From: Xanthomonas translucens pv. cerealis
Lineage (GTDB): Bacteria > Pseudomonadota > Gammaproteobacteria > Xanthomonadales > Xanthomonadaceae
Assembly: GCF_006838285.1 (NCBI RefSeq)
Contig: NZ_CP038228.1
Location: forward strand, 3,906,001-3,970,000
DNA length: 64,000 nucleotides
Direction: 5' to 3'
Part shown: positions 43,292 to 51,042 of the stretch, piece by piece
Position numbering within the stretch: position 1 is the stretch's first letter
Layout: each line of letters starts with the position of its first letter
Position numbers and translations under genes: made by a program
Notes under the pieces: generated by a model
What the model was told of the DNA's origin: nothing
Database searches by the model: none
Seen by the model: the letters and a program-made list of their open reading frames with translations, nothing else

Positions 43292-45285
43292 ATCAACCCA
43301 ACCTGCTAGCCGCCTTGCACCGCAGCGGCACCCTGCGCACGCTCGACCACGCCTTCGCCCAGACCCTGAGCCGCCTGGACCCAACCACCCCCGACCTGGT
43401 CCTGTCCGCCGCCGCCCTGGCCTCGCTCGCCGTCGCCAGCGGCCACGCCGGCCTGGACCCCGCCCGCGCCAACGTCCTGCTCGACCCGCGCGACGGCCCG
43501 CCGCCGCACCTCCCGGACCCCGCCGACTGGCAACGCGCCCTGTCCGCCTCGCGCTGGATCGCCCAGCCCGCCCCCGAAGAACCGGCGGCCGCCGACTGCC
43601 CGTTGGTGCTGGAACACGGCCTGCTCTACCTGCGCCGCTACCGCGAATACGAGCGCCGCCTCGCGCAGGGACTGCGCCGCCTCGCCGCGCAACCGCTGCC
43701 GCCCTTCGCCGTCACTACTCTGGCACCGCTGTTCGCGACGTTGTTCCCGAACGCAGCCGCTTCCCTTCTCCCCTCGGGTGAGGGCGCCCGAAGCGCGGGT
43801 GAGGGTACGGGCATCACCGCCCCCCCCAACGACCACCAAGCCCAAGCCGCCGCACTCGCCCTGCGCCGCGCCCTGTTGCTGGTCACCGGCGGCCCCGGCA
43901 CCGGCAAGACCACCACCATCGCGCGCCTGCTGCTGCTGCGCATCGCGCAAGCACAGGCCACCGCGACCGCCGCCCCGCGCATCGCCCTGGCCGCCCCCAC
44001 CGGCCGCGCCGCCGAACGCATGGCCGAAAGCCTGCGCGCAGCGGTAGCGCGCGCGCTCGATCACGGCATCGACCCGGCCCTGGCCGCCGCGCTACCCGCT
44101 GGCGCCAGCACCCTGCACCGCCTGCTCGGCGTCATCCCCGACGTGCCGCGCTTCCGCTTTGATGCCGACAACCCGCTGCCGTTCGACCTGATCGTGGTCG
44201 ACGAAGCCTCCATGGTCGACCTGCCGCTGATGTGCAAACTGGTCGAAGCCGTCGCCGACGGCACCCAATTGATCCTGCTCGGCGACGCCGACCAGCTGCC
44301 CTCGGTGGAAGCCGGCGACGTGCTCGCCGCGATCCTGCAGGCCGCCGGCCCCGGCGATGCCCTGCAAGCGGACGACGCGCAAGCGCTGCACCCGCTGCTC
44401 GGCCACACCCGCAGCGATACCCACAGCGGCGGCCTGGCCGGCCACCGCGTGCACCTGCTGCGCGGTTACCGTCAGGCGCAGGGTTTCGAACTCGCCCCAC
44501 TGGCCGATGCCGTGCGCGCTGGCGACGCCGACACCGCCCTGGCCCTGCTGCGCAGCGGCGAACTGGCCGGCGTGCACTTCCACGAAGACAGCGAGGACCC
44601 GCTCGCCGCCCGCCGCGATGCCCTGCTCGCGCACTGGCGCGCCCTGGCCGACGCCGAAGACCCTGCTACCGCCCTGCGCGACGCCGCCCGCCTGCGCCTG
44701 CTCACCGCCGTGCGCGCCGGCGCGCAAGGCGCCCGCGGCCTCAACACCCGCATCGAACACCTGCTGGCCGACAGCGGCGCCGGCGCCCGCCGCCTCGGCG
44801 CCGCCTCGCCCTGGTTCCATGGCCGCCTGCTGCTGGTCACCGAGAACAGCTACCGCCACGGCCTGTTCAACGGCGACGTCGGCATCTGCCTACGCGACGC
44901 GCAGGGCGCCCTGGTGGCCTGGTTCGAAGGCGAGGGCGACGGCCAGGTCCGCGGCTTCCACCCCGCCGCGCTGCCCGCGCACGAAAGCGCCTTCGCCATG
45001 ACCGTGCACAAGGCGCAAGGCAGCGAGTTCGACGACGTCTGGCTGCAATTGCCCAGCCGCGACGCGCGCGTGCTCAGCCGCGAACTGGTCTACACCGGCC
45101 TCACCCGCGCACGCCAGCGCCTGCACCTGGCCGCCAGCGAAGCCGTGTTGCGCGCCGCGCTGGCAAGGCATGCCGCGCGGATCTCGGGGTTGGCGTGGCG
45201 CTTGGGTGGGGAGCAAGAGGCGGCACCCGCCACGCAAGTGGTGGAAACATCCACGGACACGCCCGTGCAGGGTGCGTTGTTCTAA
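43288..45285 (+). CDS. recD: RecD subunit of exonuclease V (GTG start)
   Basis: 665 residues; E. coli RecD has 608. Superfamily 1B 5'-3' helicase: Walker A GGPGTGKTTTIARLLLL (about 202), APTGRAAERMAESL, DEASMVDLPLMCKL, LGDADQLPSVEAGDVL, NGDVGICL and the C-terminal AMTVHKAQGSEFDDVWLQLP and YTGLTRARQRL. Residues about 159-177 (ASLLPSGEGARSAGEGTG) come from a dispersed repeat inserted just ahead of the Walker A strand, in the linker between the N-terminal domain and the motor. GTG 43288 overlaps the recB stop. Confidence 0.95.
   Translation: MNQPNLLAALHRSGTLRTLDHAFAQTLSRLDPTTPDLVLSAAALASLAVASGHAGLDPARANVLLDPRDGPPPHLPDPADWQRALSASRWIAQPAPEEPAAADCPLVLEHGLLYLRRYREYERRLAQGLRRLAAQPLPPFAVTTLAPLFATLFPNAAASLLPSGEGARSAGEGTGITAPPNDHQAQAAALALRRALLLVTGGPGTGKTTTIARLLLLRIAQAQATATAAPRIALAAPTGRAAERMAESLRAAVARALDHGIDPALAAALPAGASTLHRLLGVIPDVPRFRFDADNPLPFDLIVVDEASMVDLPLMCKLVEAVADGTQLILLGDADQLPSVEAGDVLAAILQAAGPGDALQADDAQALHPLLGHTRSDTHSGGLAGHRVHLLRGYRQAQGFELAPLADAVRAGDADTALALLRSGELAGVHFHEDSEDPLAARRDALLAHWRALADAEDPATALRDAARLRLLTAVRAGAQGARGLNTRIEHLLADSGAGARRLGAASPWFHGRLLLVTENSYRHGLFNGDVGICLRDAQGALVAWFEGEGDGQVRGFHPAALPAHESAFAMTVHKAQGSEFDDVWLQLPSRDARVLSRELVYTGLTRARQRLHLAASEAVLRAALARHAARISGLAWRLGGEQEAAPATQVVETSTDTPVQGALF
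43766..43816. repeat. Dispersed repeat inserted in frame inside recD
   Basis: CTTCCCTTCTCCCCTCGGGT followed by GAGGGCGCCCGAAGCGCGGG and TGAGGGTACGGGC matches the repeat at 3267-3325. The frame continues through it, adding about 17 residues. Confidence 0.85.
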
Positions 45286-45472
45286 TGGAGGCGGAACGGA
45301 GCGATGGCAGGATCACCTACGGCAGGACGGCAGTTTTGCCTATCGCGGTTCCGCGGCGGGCCGGATAGCAGCGTGGGCAAAGAAAGCCTGGTTGCGCGAC
45401 ATCGCCGGCACGCGAGGCATCGGTGGCGAAAAATTCGCCTTGCTGGCCTGCGGGTGCGATGGCAAGATGGAC

Positions 45473-45487
45473 TGTACAGAATTCTGT
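45473..45487. promoter_or_regulatory. Candidate Phd/YefM-type operator
   Basis: TGTACAGAATTCTGT contains the perfect 12-bp palindrome ACAGAATTCTGT and the hexamer TGTACA. TGTACA is the core recognised by YefM-YoeB at its own operator. It lies 23 bp before the antitoxin start, where autorepression would block transcription. Confidence 0.6.
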
Positions 45488-45510
45488 CATCCGGGTTTCA
45501 GGAGTCGACC

Positions 45511-45846
45511 ATGGGCTTTTCCGCCAGCGATATAGTGCCTTTCACCCTTGCACGCGCCAACCTCTCCGAGTTGGCCGACCAGGCGAAGGCCGGCGCCGAG
45601 AAGATCATCACCAAGAACGGCGAGAGCTACGTTGCGCTGATCGACGCCGACCGGCTGGACTACTACCACCGGCTGGAACGCGAGCGCATCCATCTGCTGC
45701 TGATCGACGATGCCAAGCGCGGACTGGCCGACATCGCCGCCGGCCACACGGTCGAAGCGGACGCGGCCATCGGCCAGCTGCAGCAGCGACGTGCCGCGTG
45801 CAGTGCGGCAAGCGCTGGCAAGCGCGCGGCCAAGAAGCGCAGCTGA
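45511..45846 (+). CDS. Phd/YefM family antitoxin
   Basis: 111 residues. The N-terminal DNA-binding fold reads VPFTLARANLSELADQAKAGAEKIITKNGESYVALIDADRLDYY, the Phd/YefM pattern. The C-terminal part (about 60-111) is longer than usual and ends in a Lys/Arg-rich tail; it should bind the toxin. A CAGGAG ribosome site precedes ATG 45511. The toxin gene starts 3 bp downstream. The pair lies at the left edge of the accessory region. Confidence 0.88.
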   Translation: MGFSASDIVPFTLARANLSELADQAKAGAEKIITKNGESYVALIDADRLDYYHRLERERIHLLLIDDAKRGLADIAAGHTVEADAAIGQLQQRRAACSAASAGKRAAKKRS

Positions 45847-45849
45847 CCG

Positions 45850-46233
45850 TTGTACCGGGTCGAACTGACCGCGAGCTTCCTTGCGTGCCTGAACGCCATC
45901 GAGGCGTTCTTGCTGGAAGCCGATGCCGGTGCCGCCTTCGATGATCTGCTCGCCGAGTTGCGCACCACGGTCATCCCCAACCTGCGGCGTTTCCCACGCA
46001 TAGGCCGGCGCTACCTGGACAACCCGCCGCAGTCGGCCGAGGCATTGGCGCAGTTGGCCGCGTTGCCGGTGGGCGCGCCCGATGCATTACGCAATTACCC
46101 GCATGGCGACTACCTGATGCTCTACACGGTGGTGGAGGCGTCCGCCTCCACCACCGCCACGGTGTACTTGCTCTCCATCCGGTATCACCGGCAGCTGTCG
46201 TTCGACTTCGCAAGGCTGTGGCCCGGAGGATGA
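45850..46233 (+). CDS. ParE/RelE superfamily toxin (TTG start)
   Basis: 127 residues starting at TTG 45850, 3 bp after the antitoxin stop. The start YRVELTASFLACLNAIEAFLLEA is the usual beta-alpha beginning of the fold. FPRIGRRYLDNPPQ, the loop before the core sheet, and YLMLYTVVE ... VYLLSIRYHRQLSFD, the last strands, fit RelE/ParE toxins. The catalytic type (mRNA cleavage or gyrase inhibition) cannot be told. The weak TTG start would keep toxin level below antitoxin. Confidence 0.83.
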   Translation: MYRVELTASFLACLNAIEAFLLEADAGAAFDDLLAELRTTVIPNLRRFPRIGRRYLDNPPQSAEALAQLAALPVGAPDALRNYPHGDYLMLYTVVEASASTTATVYLLSIRYHRQLSFDFARLWPGG

Positions 46234-46336
46234 TGGCGGCCGGCGGGCACGTGCACCTAACGCCCGTTCTCTTTCATCCTCGGCTCCCTGGGGGGAGCGC
46301 AGGCGGAGTAATTGCCTGCGTCCTGTTCGCGCGCGC

Positions 46337-46669
46337 TTACTTGGCTGGAACGCGCTGGTACTCGTCGCTGCCGGTGCGCAGGTGCCCATTGGCCTGGTCG
46401 ATGGCGAAGTTCACCGTTTCGCCGTCGTTGGAGACCTGCAACACGCCATCCTTATAGACGGCCGGGTAGCTCTCGGTTTTGGGCTTGCGGCTGAAGAACC
46501 GCGGCGTGGTGTTGCGCACCATGAAGGACTCGCCGTTGCGCTCGATATCCATCACCTCGTCCTGCGTTTGCACGTTGACCCAGTGGCCGACGTACTTCTC
46601 GCCTTCCACCCAGGCGCAGCCGGTCATCAGCATCGCCGCGGCCAGCGCGGCACCCATCCACTTCGTCAT
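46337..46669 (-). CDS. Small lipoprotein of unknown function
   Basis: 110 residues. MTKWMGAALAAAMLMTGCAW is a lipoprotein signal with lipobox LMTGC (Cys about 18). The mature part is beta-rich: KYVGHWVNVQTQDEVMDIER, NGESFMVRNTTPRFF and DGVLQVSNDGETVNFAID. The pattern recalls small exported proteins of the lipocalin-like type, but no family is assigned. GGAGAG lies before ATG 46669. It stands alone between the TA pair and hipA. Confidence 0.8.
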   Translation of the reverse strand: MTKWMGAALAAAMLMTGCAWVEGEKYVGHWVNVQTQDEVMDIERNGESFMVRNTTPRFFSRKPKTESYPAVYKDGVLQVSNDGETVNFAIDQANGHLRTGSDEYQRVPAK

Positions 46670-46839
46670 GTCCAGCTCTCCGGTGTTGAAATCGGCGCAA
46701 GGATGCGGCGTTGTGGCTGTATGGCAGGTCAAGATTCCAGACGTGGGCGAGCGCCTTGCGGTTCAGCCAGCGCGCGTGGAGATCATCGGCGACGGCTGAA
46801 CCGGCGAGGCAGGGCGGAAGCGTGTGCTTGCATGGCATC

Positions 46840-48132
46840 TCAGCGCTCCGCGTCGATGACCGCGTCCATCACCGCGATCTCGGCGCCGCGCGCGCCGCAG
46901 CGCCGGGCCTGCTCTTTCCAGCCGCGCACGGCCGCGCGGACCTGCTCGATGATCTCGCCCGCCTGCGTCTTGCGCAGGCGGTAGTACGCGCAGGTGTCCA
47001 GCAGCAGCCGCATGTCGGGGGTGGGATCGTCCAGGCCGATGGCCAGCACGTGGGCGTCCTTGTCTGGATTGGGATTCACGTCGAACGCCGGCGACAGCCG
47101 CCAGCCGCCGGGCTCGCGCAGGAACCCGTGGTTGCGCAGGTGGTCGTCGCGGTTGCCGACCAGCACATTGAACGCCACGCGGCGGAACAACTGCCGCAAG
47201 TCGTCGGCGATCGCCGCGGCCACGCCGTGGTTCTCGATGGCATGGGCAAGCTCGACGTAGCTGCTGCCCTCGCTGTCGTCCACGTCCAGCAGGGTGAAGG
47301 CGGACGCGTAGGCACGGCGCGCGGTGCTGGCCCGGTCGAAGCGCTGTACCGCGTACGTGGTGCCAAGCGCGGACAGGGCGAGCTGGCGTGCGGCAGGCAT
47401 GGCGATCCCCGCCGCCAGCGACAGCCGGTAGGTCACGAATTCCCACAGACCCACGTCGTGGCGGTCGTCGCTGGAAGGGAACTTGGCCAGCCACAGCGTG
47501 CCATCGGCGTCGCGCACGCTGGCCTTGGGTCTGGCGCCGCCCAACGATGCGCCGGGCGCCACCAATGGCTTGATCCATCGGATGTCATGGTCGCTGTCGT
47601 CGCTGTCGTCGCTGTCGCCGCGTTCCACGCGCACCGCAATGGCCTCCAGCGCGCGCAACTCGGTCATCGGCGGCGCGCTCGGCGCGTGGTCGTCCAGATA
47701 ACGCCCGTCGCGCGAGCGCAGGCGCAGCGCGCCCATCCGGGACGCATCGTTGACGCCAATCAAGTAATCCCACGGGCGCAGCGCGCGCACCCGGCGATGG
47801 TGCTCGCGCGCATCGATTACCTCGCGCCGGTCCATCAGGTGCTTGCCCCAGCGGTCGGGCGAGCAGTCCACGAACGCGCCGGTCAACGCACTGGCGCCGT
47901 CGCGCGCGACCAACGGGCCGCGGTGCAGCGGCAACTGCGGATCCAGCGCAAAGGCGCGGATCGGCGCTGCCTGGTCCACCCAACCGTCGGCATAGTGGAA
48001 CTGGAGCGTGTCGCCCGTGCGGCTGGGCCGGCGGGTCAGGTGGCCGACCAGCGCGCGGCCGCCGAGTGCGGCGTCGTCCAGCCAGACCTCGACCTGGTTG
48101 AGGTCCTGCACCTCATCGGCAGCGCAGCTCAC
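46840..48132 (-). CDS. hipA: HipA family serine/threonine kinase toxin
   Basis: 430 residues. HipA kinases cause growth arrest, in E. coli by phosphorylating glutamyl-tRNA synthetase. The N-subdomain includes DRWGKHLMDRRE and RPWDYLIGVNDASRMGALRL. GASLGGARPKASV is the nucleotide-binding Gly loop, LWLAKFPS carries the Lys, and NVLVGNRDDHLRNHGFL the catalytic Asp and Mg-binding Asn, followed by SPAFDVNPNPD. All catalytic residues appear intact. A 9-bp tandem repeat encodes DSDDSDDSD at about residue 172. The start overlaps the hipB stop (ATGA). Confidence 0.92.
   Translation of the reverse strand: MSCAADEVQDLNQVEVWLDDAALGGRALVGHLTRRPSRTGDTLQFHYADGWVDQAAPIRAFALDPQLPLHRGPLVARDGASALTGAFVDCSPDRWGKHLMDRREVIDAREHHRRVRALRPWDYLIGVNDASRMGALRLRSRDGRYLDDHAPSAPPMTELRALEAIAVRVERGDSDDSDDSDHDIRWIKPLVAPGASLGGARPKASVRDADGTLWLAKFPSSDDRHDVGLWEFVTYRLSLAAGIAMPAARQLALSALGTTYAVQRFDRASTARRAYASAFTLLDVDDSEGSSYVELAHAIENHGVAAAIADDLRQLFRRVAFNVLVGNRDDHLRNHGFLREPGGWRLSPAFDVNPNPDKDAHVLAIGLDDPTPDMRLLLDTCAYYRLRKTQAGEIIEQVRAAVRGWKEQARRCGARGAEIAVMDAVIDAER
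47590..47620. repeat. 9-bp tandem repeat in hipA
   Basis: GTCGCTGTC is repeated three times, with a partial fourth copy. It encodes an acidic Asp-Ser-Asp loop just before the HipA nucleotide-binding region. The unit keeps the reading frame. Confidence 0.8.
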
Positions 48133-48353
48133 GGCGTGGACTCCCGCTTCGCGTTCGTGCGCCGCAACTGGCTGTCCTGCAACTGGCGGCCCACCTCGTC
48201 GTGGCGGGCCAGCAGGTCGATGTCCTTGTCCAGGCCCAGCGCGGTCAGCACGCGCAGCATGGTGGACAGGCTGAGGGCAGGATCGCCGCGCTCGAGTTTG
48301 CCTACCGTGGGCACGCTCACGCCCACCCGGGCGGCGAGTTCGGCCTGAGTCAT
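48129..48353 (-). CDS. hipB: HipB-like antitoxin, N-terminally short
   Basis: 74 residues. The Xre-type helix-turn-helix is seen (MTQAELAARVGVSVPTVGKLERGDPALSLSTMLRVLTALGL), followed by a HipA-binding tail. HipB proteins usually have 15-20 residues before MTQAEL, forming helix 1. Here an in-frame TAG sits 9 bases upstream of the ATG at 48353, so helix 1 is absent. A CATAGT -10-like box overlaps that TAG. Either the gene was truncated by the rearrangement next to it, or the shorter protein is functional. Confidence 0.8.
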   Translation of the reverse strand: MTQAELAARVGVSVPTVGKLERGDPALSLSTMLRVLTALGLDKDIDLLARHDEVGRQLQDSQLRRTNAKRESTP

Positions 48354-48459
48354 TTTTATTGACTATGCAGGCGCCCGGTCGCTCAGTCTCGGCGCCTCGA
48401 TGCAGAGCAGGCGGGGCGACAGGCAGACAGGGGGATGCGGGCAGTTCCTCACCGGCACG

Positions 48460-48657
48460 CTACGGCAAAGCAGCCCGAAGACGGGCAGCCAGCGCAATCC
48501 GCTCCTCCGTGGCGTAGCGCACTTTCTGCCCCCCATACAGCCGGTCATTCGCGTAGCGCGGGAACACGTGCACAGGGTAGTGCCACACATCCTGATTGCC
48601 GGCCGGCCCGTTATGTTGGCGCGTGGAGATGCCTTCGCAGCCGAAGGCGGCCAGCAA
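48460..48657 (-). pseudogene. Broken HIT-family nucleotide hydrolase (C-terminal half)
   Basis: The frame reads GISTRQHNGPAGNQDVWHYP, then VHVFPRYANDRLYG and ends in AARLRAAL. This is the second half of a HIT protein. The N-terminal half is absent, with AT-rich foreign DNA beginning at about 48660. The active-site motif His-x-His-x-His reads HYPVH, so the middle His has become Pro. Truncation plus loss of this residue mark a decaying gene. Confidence 0.75.
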
Positions 48658-48806
48658 AGAGGCTACTAACCAACGATATATCGATAGCAGAAAAGTGCTT
48701 TGCCGGCTGATGTATCATTTGTGCCGTGTCTTTACATTAAGGTGCCAATAAAACTATCATCTGTAATATTTATTATAACGTAAATTGCGAAAAGAGCTAA
48801 ATAGCT
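48658..48806. other. AT-rich junction and promoter region
   Basis: Base composition changes sharply here. CGATATATCG, TTTACATTAAGG and TTATTATAACG give several promoter-like boxes for the gene at 48807. This is probably one border of a transferred segment. Confidence 0.5.
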
Positions 48807-49565
48807 ATGAATCAAAAAACTGTCGGACTAGGCGTTCTGGCGATAGCCATCGTCGTGGGCCTTGTGTGGATGCAGCGTATCGGGAAGGATGAAGGTGTAG
48901 AAGCGAATAGTGGGAACGCTGCCCCGGCTGTATCCTCCGATGTTTCGCATTCTACCGACCCCATTCCAAGCTCCAAAGCTGTTTTATCTAACGACGCTCC
49001 GAAAAAAAAATCAGTCAGGCATCCTTTTCCAGAAGTCCCTCGAACACGAGAAGGGTTGAGCTTTAAGGATGATCCGTCCTTTGCGGAAAGTAAAGCGGAG
49101 CAGCAGTGGTTGGATCGTCATGGTTATCCCAATGAAAAGCAATGGGAAGCCTATATGCTTGCCCCAGATTTACTTTTGAAGCAGGCGGCTGAAGCCGGTG
49201 ACATAGCTGCTCAAGCAATGCTTGATGCAAGGTTGCTTCCCGTCGATAAGCAAGCTCAACAGCGCCTTATTGAAGCGGGCGCTGAAGGAAATTTGTTTGC
49301 GTTGACCATGCTCGCCTCTTATCAAGGTGGAAGCAGTGGTGGAGATCCTGTGGCGGCGTACGCTTTGTCGCGCGTCACGGAAATGCGAGGTGACACACGG
49401 GCTGGAATAACAAGGGATTTGATGATAACCAAGCCGCTTTCAAATGAGCAAAGGATGCTGGGTGAAGCAGAGGCGCTACGTCTGAATGAGGCTATCGAAA
49501 AGATCTATATAGCAAAACATGGGGTTGCTCCATTTCTGGATAAACGCCCAATTGGGGTTAAATGA
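48807..49565 (+). CDS. AT-rich orphan gene: single-pass membrane protein of unknown function
   Basis: 252 residues. An N-terminal hydrophobic helix (residues 6-22, VGLGVLAIAIVVGLVWM) is followed by a Ser/Pro-rich linker and a helical domain (about 85-245). LLLKQAAEAGDIAAQAMLDA and RLIEAGAEGNLFALTMLASY resemble Sel1-like (TPR-type) repeats. That fits a periplasmic, protein-binding protein anchored in the inner membrane. Base and codon use are far AT-richer than the neighbours, indicating transfer. The IS remnant begins just after its stop. Confidence 0.78.
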   Translation: MNQKTVGLGVLAIAIVVGLVWMQRIGKDEGVEANSGNAAPAVSSDVSHSTDPIPSSKAVLSNDAPKKKSVRHPFPEVPRTREGLSFKDDPSFAESKAEQQWLDRHGYPNEKQWEAYMLAPDLLLKQAAEAGDIAAQAMLDARLLPVDKQAQQRLIEAGAEGNLFALTMLASYQGGSSGGDPVAAYALSRVTEMRGDTRAGITRDLMITKPLSNEQRMLGEAEALRLNEAIEKIYIAKHGVAPFLDKRPIGVK

Positions 49566-49589
49566 CAGGTTCGATTTTCAATTAAGGAT

Positions 49590-50486
49590 GATACAGTGGA
49601 GTTGAGCAAATAGTCGGCTCTGAAGAATCCCCGCCAGCATATGACCGCCGCAACGACTGCGGTGGATTTCGCCATCGGCGCGAGCACGCTGGCTTGGAGC
49701 CAAGCACGCAAAAACGCGATCCAACGCATCAGCCAGCGCAGGTTGTAGCCGGCAGCCGCATCGATGGCGTTCAGCGCATCGCCTTGCGCACCCTTGAGGC
49801 AGCAGCGGTCCAGCCGGTGCTCCTGCTTCAGATGCCCGATCACCGGTTCCACCGCCTGACGGCGCTTGATCCAGCGCCACTGCCTGCGTGTGAGCGACTT
49901 GGCCTTGCCTCGGTGCAGTATCCGTACGCCAGCCACCTCCCGCCCCCGGTCGCCCAGGTCCACGATGGCCACCTGCGGTCTTGCGGCCACGTCCTGCATC
50001 AGCGCGCTCGCCTGCTCGAGCTGCCTGGACAGCGTGTCGCCGTCGTAGGGATGACCCGGGAGGCGACGTGCGCCCACGATCAAGCCTTTCTTCGCCGTCA
50101 CCGCAATGCCGACCTTCACTCCGAACTCATACGGCCTGCGTGCCTTGCCCTTGCCGATGCACTCCACTTCCGGCGCCTTCATCGCCTTGGCCGCGTTGAT
50201 CGTCTGCGCCAGCAGTTTCTCCACCCCGGCCTCGCCCAGGCGCTGGCGCCGGCGCGTGAGCGAACTGGGGTCGCAGGGCAAGCGCGTCTGAAAGAACACC
50301 TCCCCGGTGAATAACTGCCAGTACGGGTTCTCCAGCCAACGCGCACACACCGCCTCGTCGGACAGGGCGTAGGTGTGCTTGAGGTAGAGCAGCCCAGCCA
50401 TCAACCGGATCGGCAGGGCCGGCCGGCCACCGCGCGACGGATCAGCCGATAGGCGCGCCGAAAGGGCCTGCTCCAACGCCGACCAG
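49590..50486 (-). mobile_element. IS5-type insertion sequence remnant, transposase 5'-truncated
   Basis: A transposase frame runs from 50476 (first ATG) to 49505 on the minus strand. Core motifs are present: RLMAGLLYLKHTYALSDEAVC (N domain), VAIVDLGDRGREVAGVRIL (DDE Asp region) and KRRQAVEPVIGHLKQEHRLDR (Glu region) with LKGAQGDALNAIDAAAGYNLR. The first 50-60 residues of such proteins are missing because similarity begins at the junction with a parE gene near 50487. The C-terminus runs on past the apparent element end (after FFRADY, near 49610) into flanking DNA. Both ends therefore seem lost and the copy is probably immobile. Confidence 0.75.
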
Positions 50487-50525
50487 GGCCTCAGCCGCCT
50501 CGGTGAGGACGTAGCGCTTGGTCAA
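50484..50525 (-). pseudogene. parE-type toxin gene cut off by the IS element
   Basis: Starting at TTG 50525, overlapping the antitoxin stop (TTGA), the frame reads TKRYVLTEAAEA, the usual beginning of ParE toxins (TKRYVLTEAAEADL). After about 13 codons it changes to transposase DNA. The toxin is therefore lost while the antitoxin persists. Confidence 0.7.
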
Positions 50526-50776
50526 ACGCGGCGGCCCTCGGCCAGTTCCTCATCGAGAATGTCGCCGACGCTCTTGGCGGACACCTTGCCCGCAAGTCCC
50601 TCGTCGATGCGCGCTCCCAACACGGCTTTCAATTCCTGCCACGTCCGATCGGCGTCCACATCGCCGGGGAACAAGCGTTCGAGCGCGTATTGCTTGATGG
50701 TCTTGCCCTGCAACGCGGCCAGCGCCTTGAGGCTCTGGTGCTGCTGATCGCTGAGATCGATGGTCAACCGGCTCAT
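50522..50776 (-). CDS. Orphan antitoxin of a ParE-type toxin-antitoxin pair
   Basis: 84 residues. The start SRLTIDLSDQQHQSLKALAA is a ribbon-helix-helix DNA-binding segment. The rest, IKQYALERLFPGD and GKVSAKSVGDILDEELAEGR, is the toxin-binding part seen in ParE-partner antitoxins. GGAGG precedes ATG 50776. The toxin gene behind it is truncated by an IS element, leaving the antitoxin free, possibly able to neutralise related toxins elsewhere. Confidence 0.85.
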   Translation of the reverse strand: MSRLTIDLSDQQHQSLKALAALQGKTIKQYALERLFPGDVDADRTWQELKAVLGARIDEGLAGKVSAKSVGDILDEELAEGRRV

Positions 50777-51042
50777 AGAGGCCTCCAAAAATGCACAAAC
50801 CCACATTAGCACATGGGGATTGAGCGCCAAAGCTGGGTGGGTGAATCGCCTAAATCCTGGATGTGCGGCGAGCGCTATGCCAGCATGCCCACGCGAGATT
50901 CATATCCTAGATGCAGTGCAAGAGGCACAGATACAGGGTTAAAAGAAATATGCCTTTCAAACAGATATTTCCTCTGGCCCCATTATTCCTGCAGGCTGCG
51001 ACTAAATGGCACCTCGAACTAAAGTAACGGGGTCAGGTTTAC

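Noticed and set aside
48400..48669. A plus-strand 89-codon frame opposite the HIT remnant
   Set aside because: Similarity is clearly on the minus strand (QDVWHYP...HVFPRY). The plus frame has no similarity or start signal.
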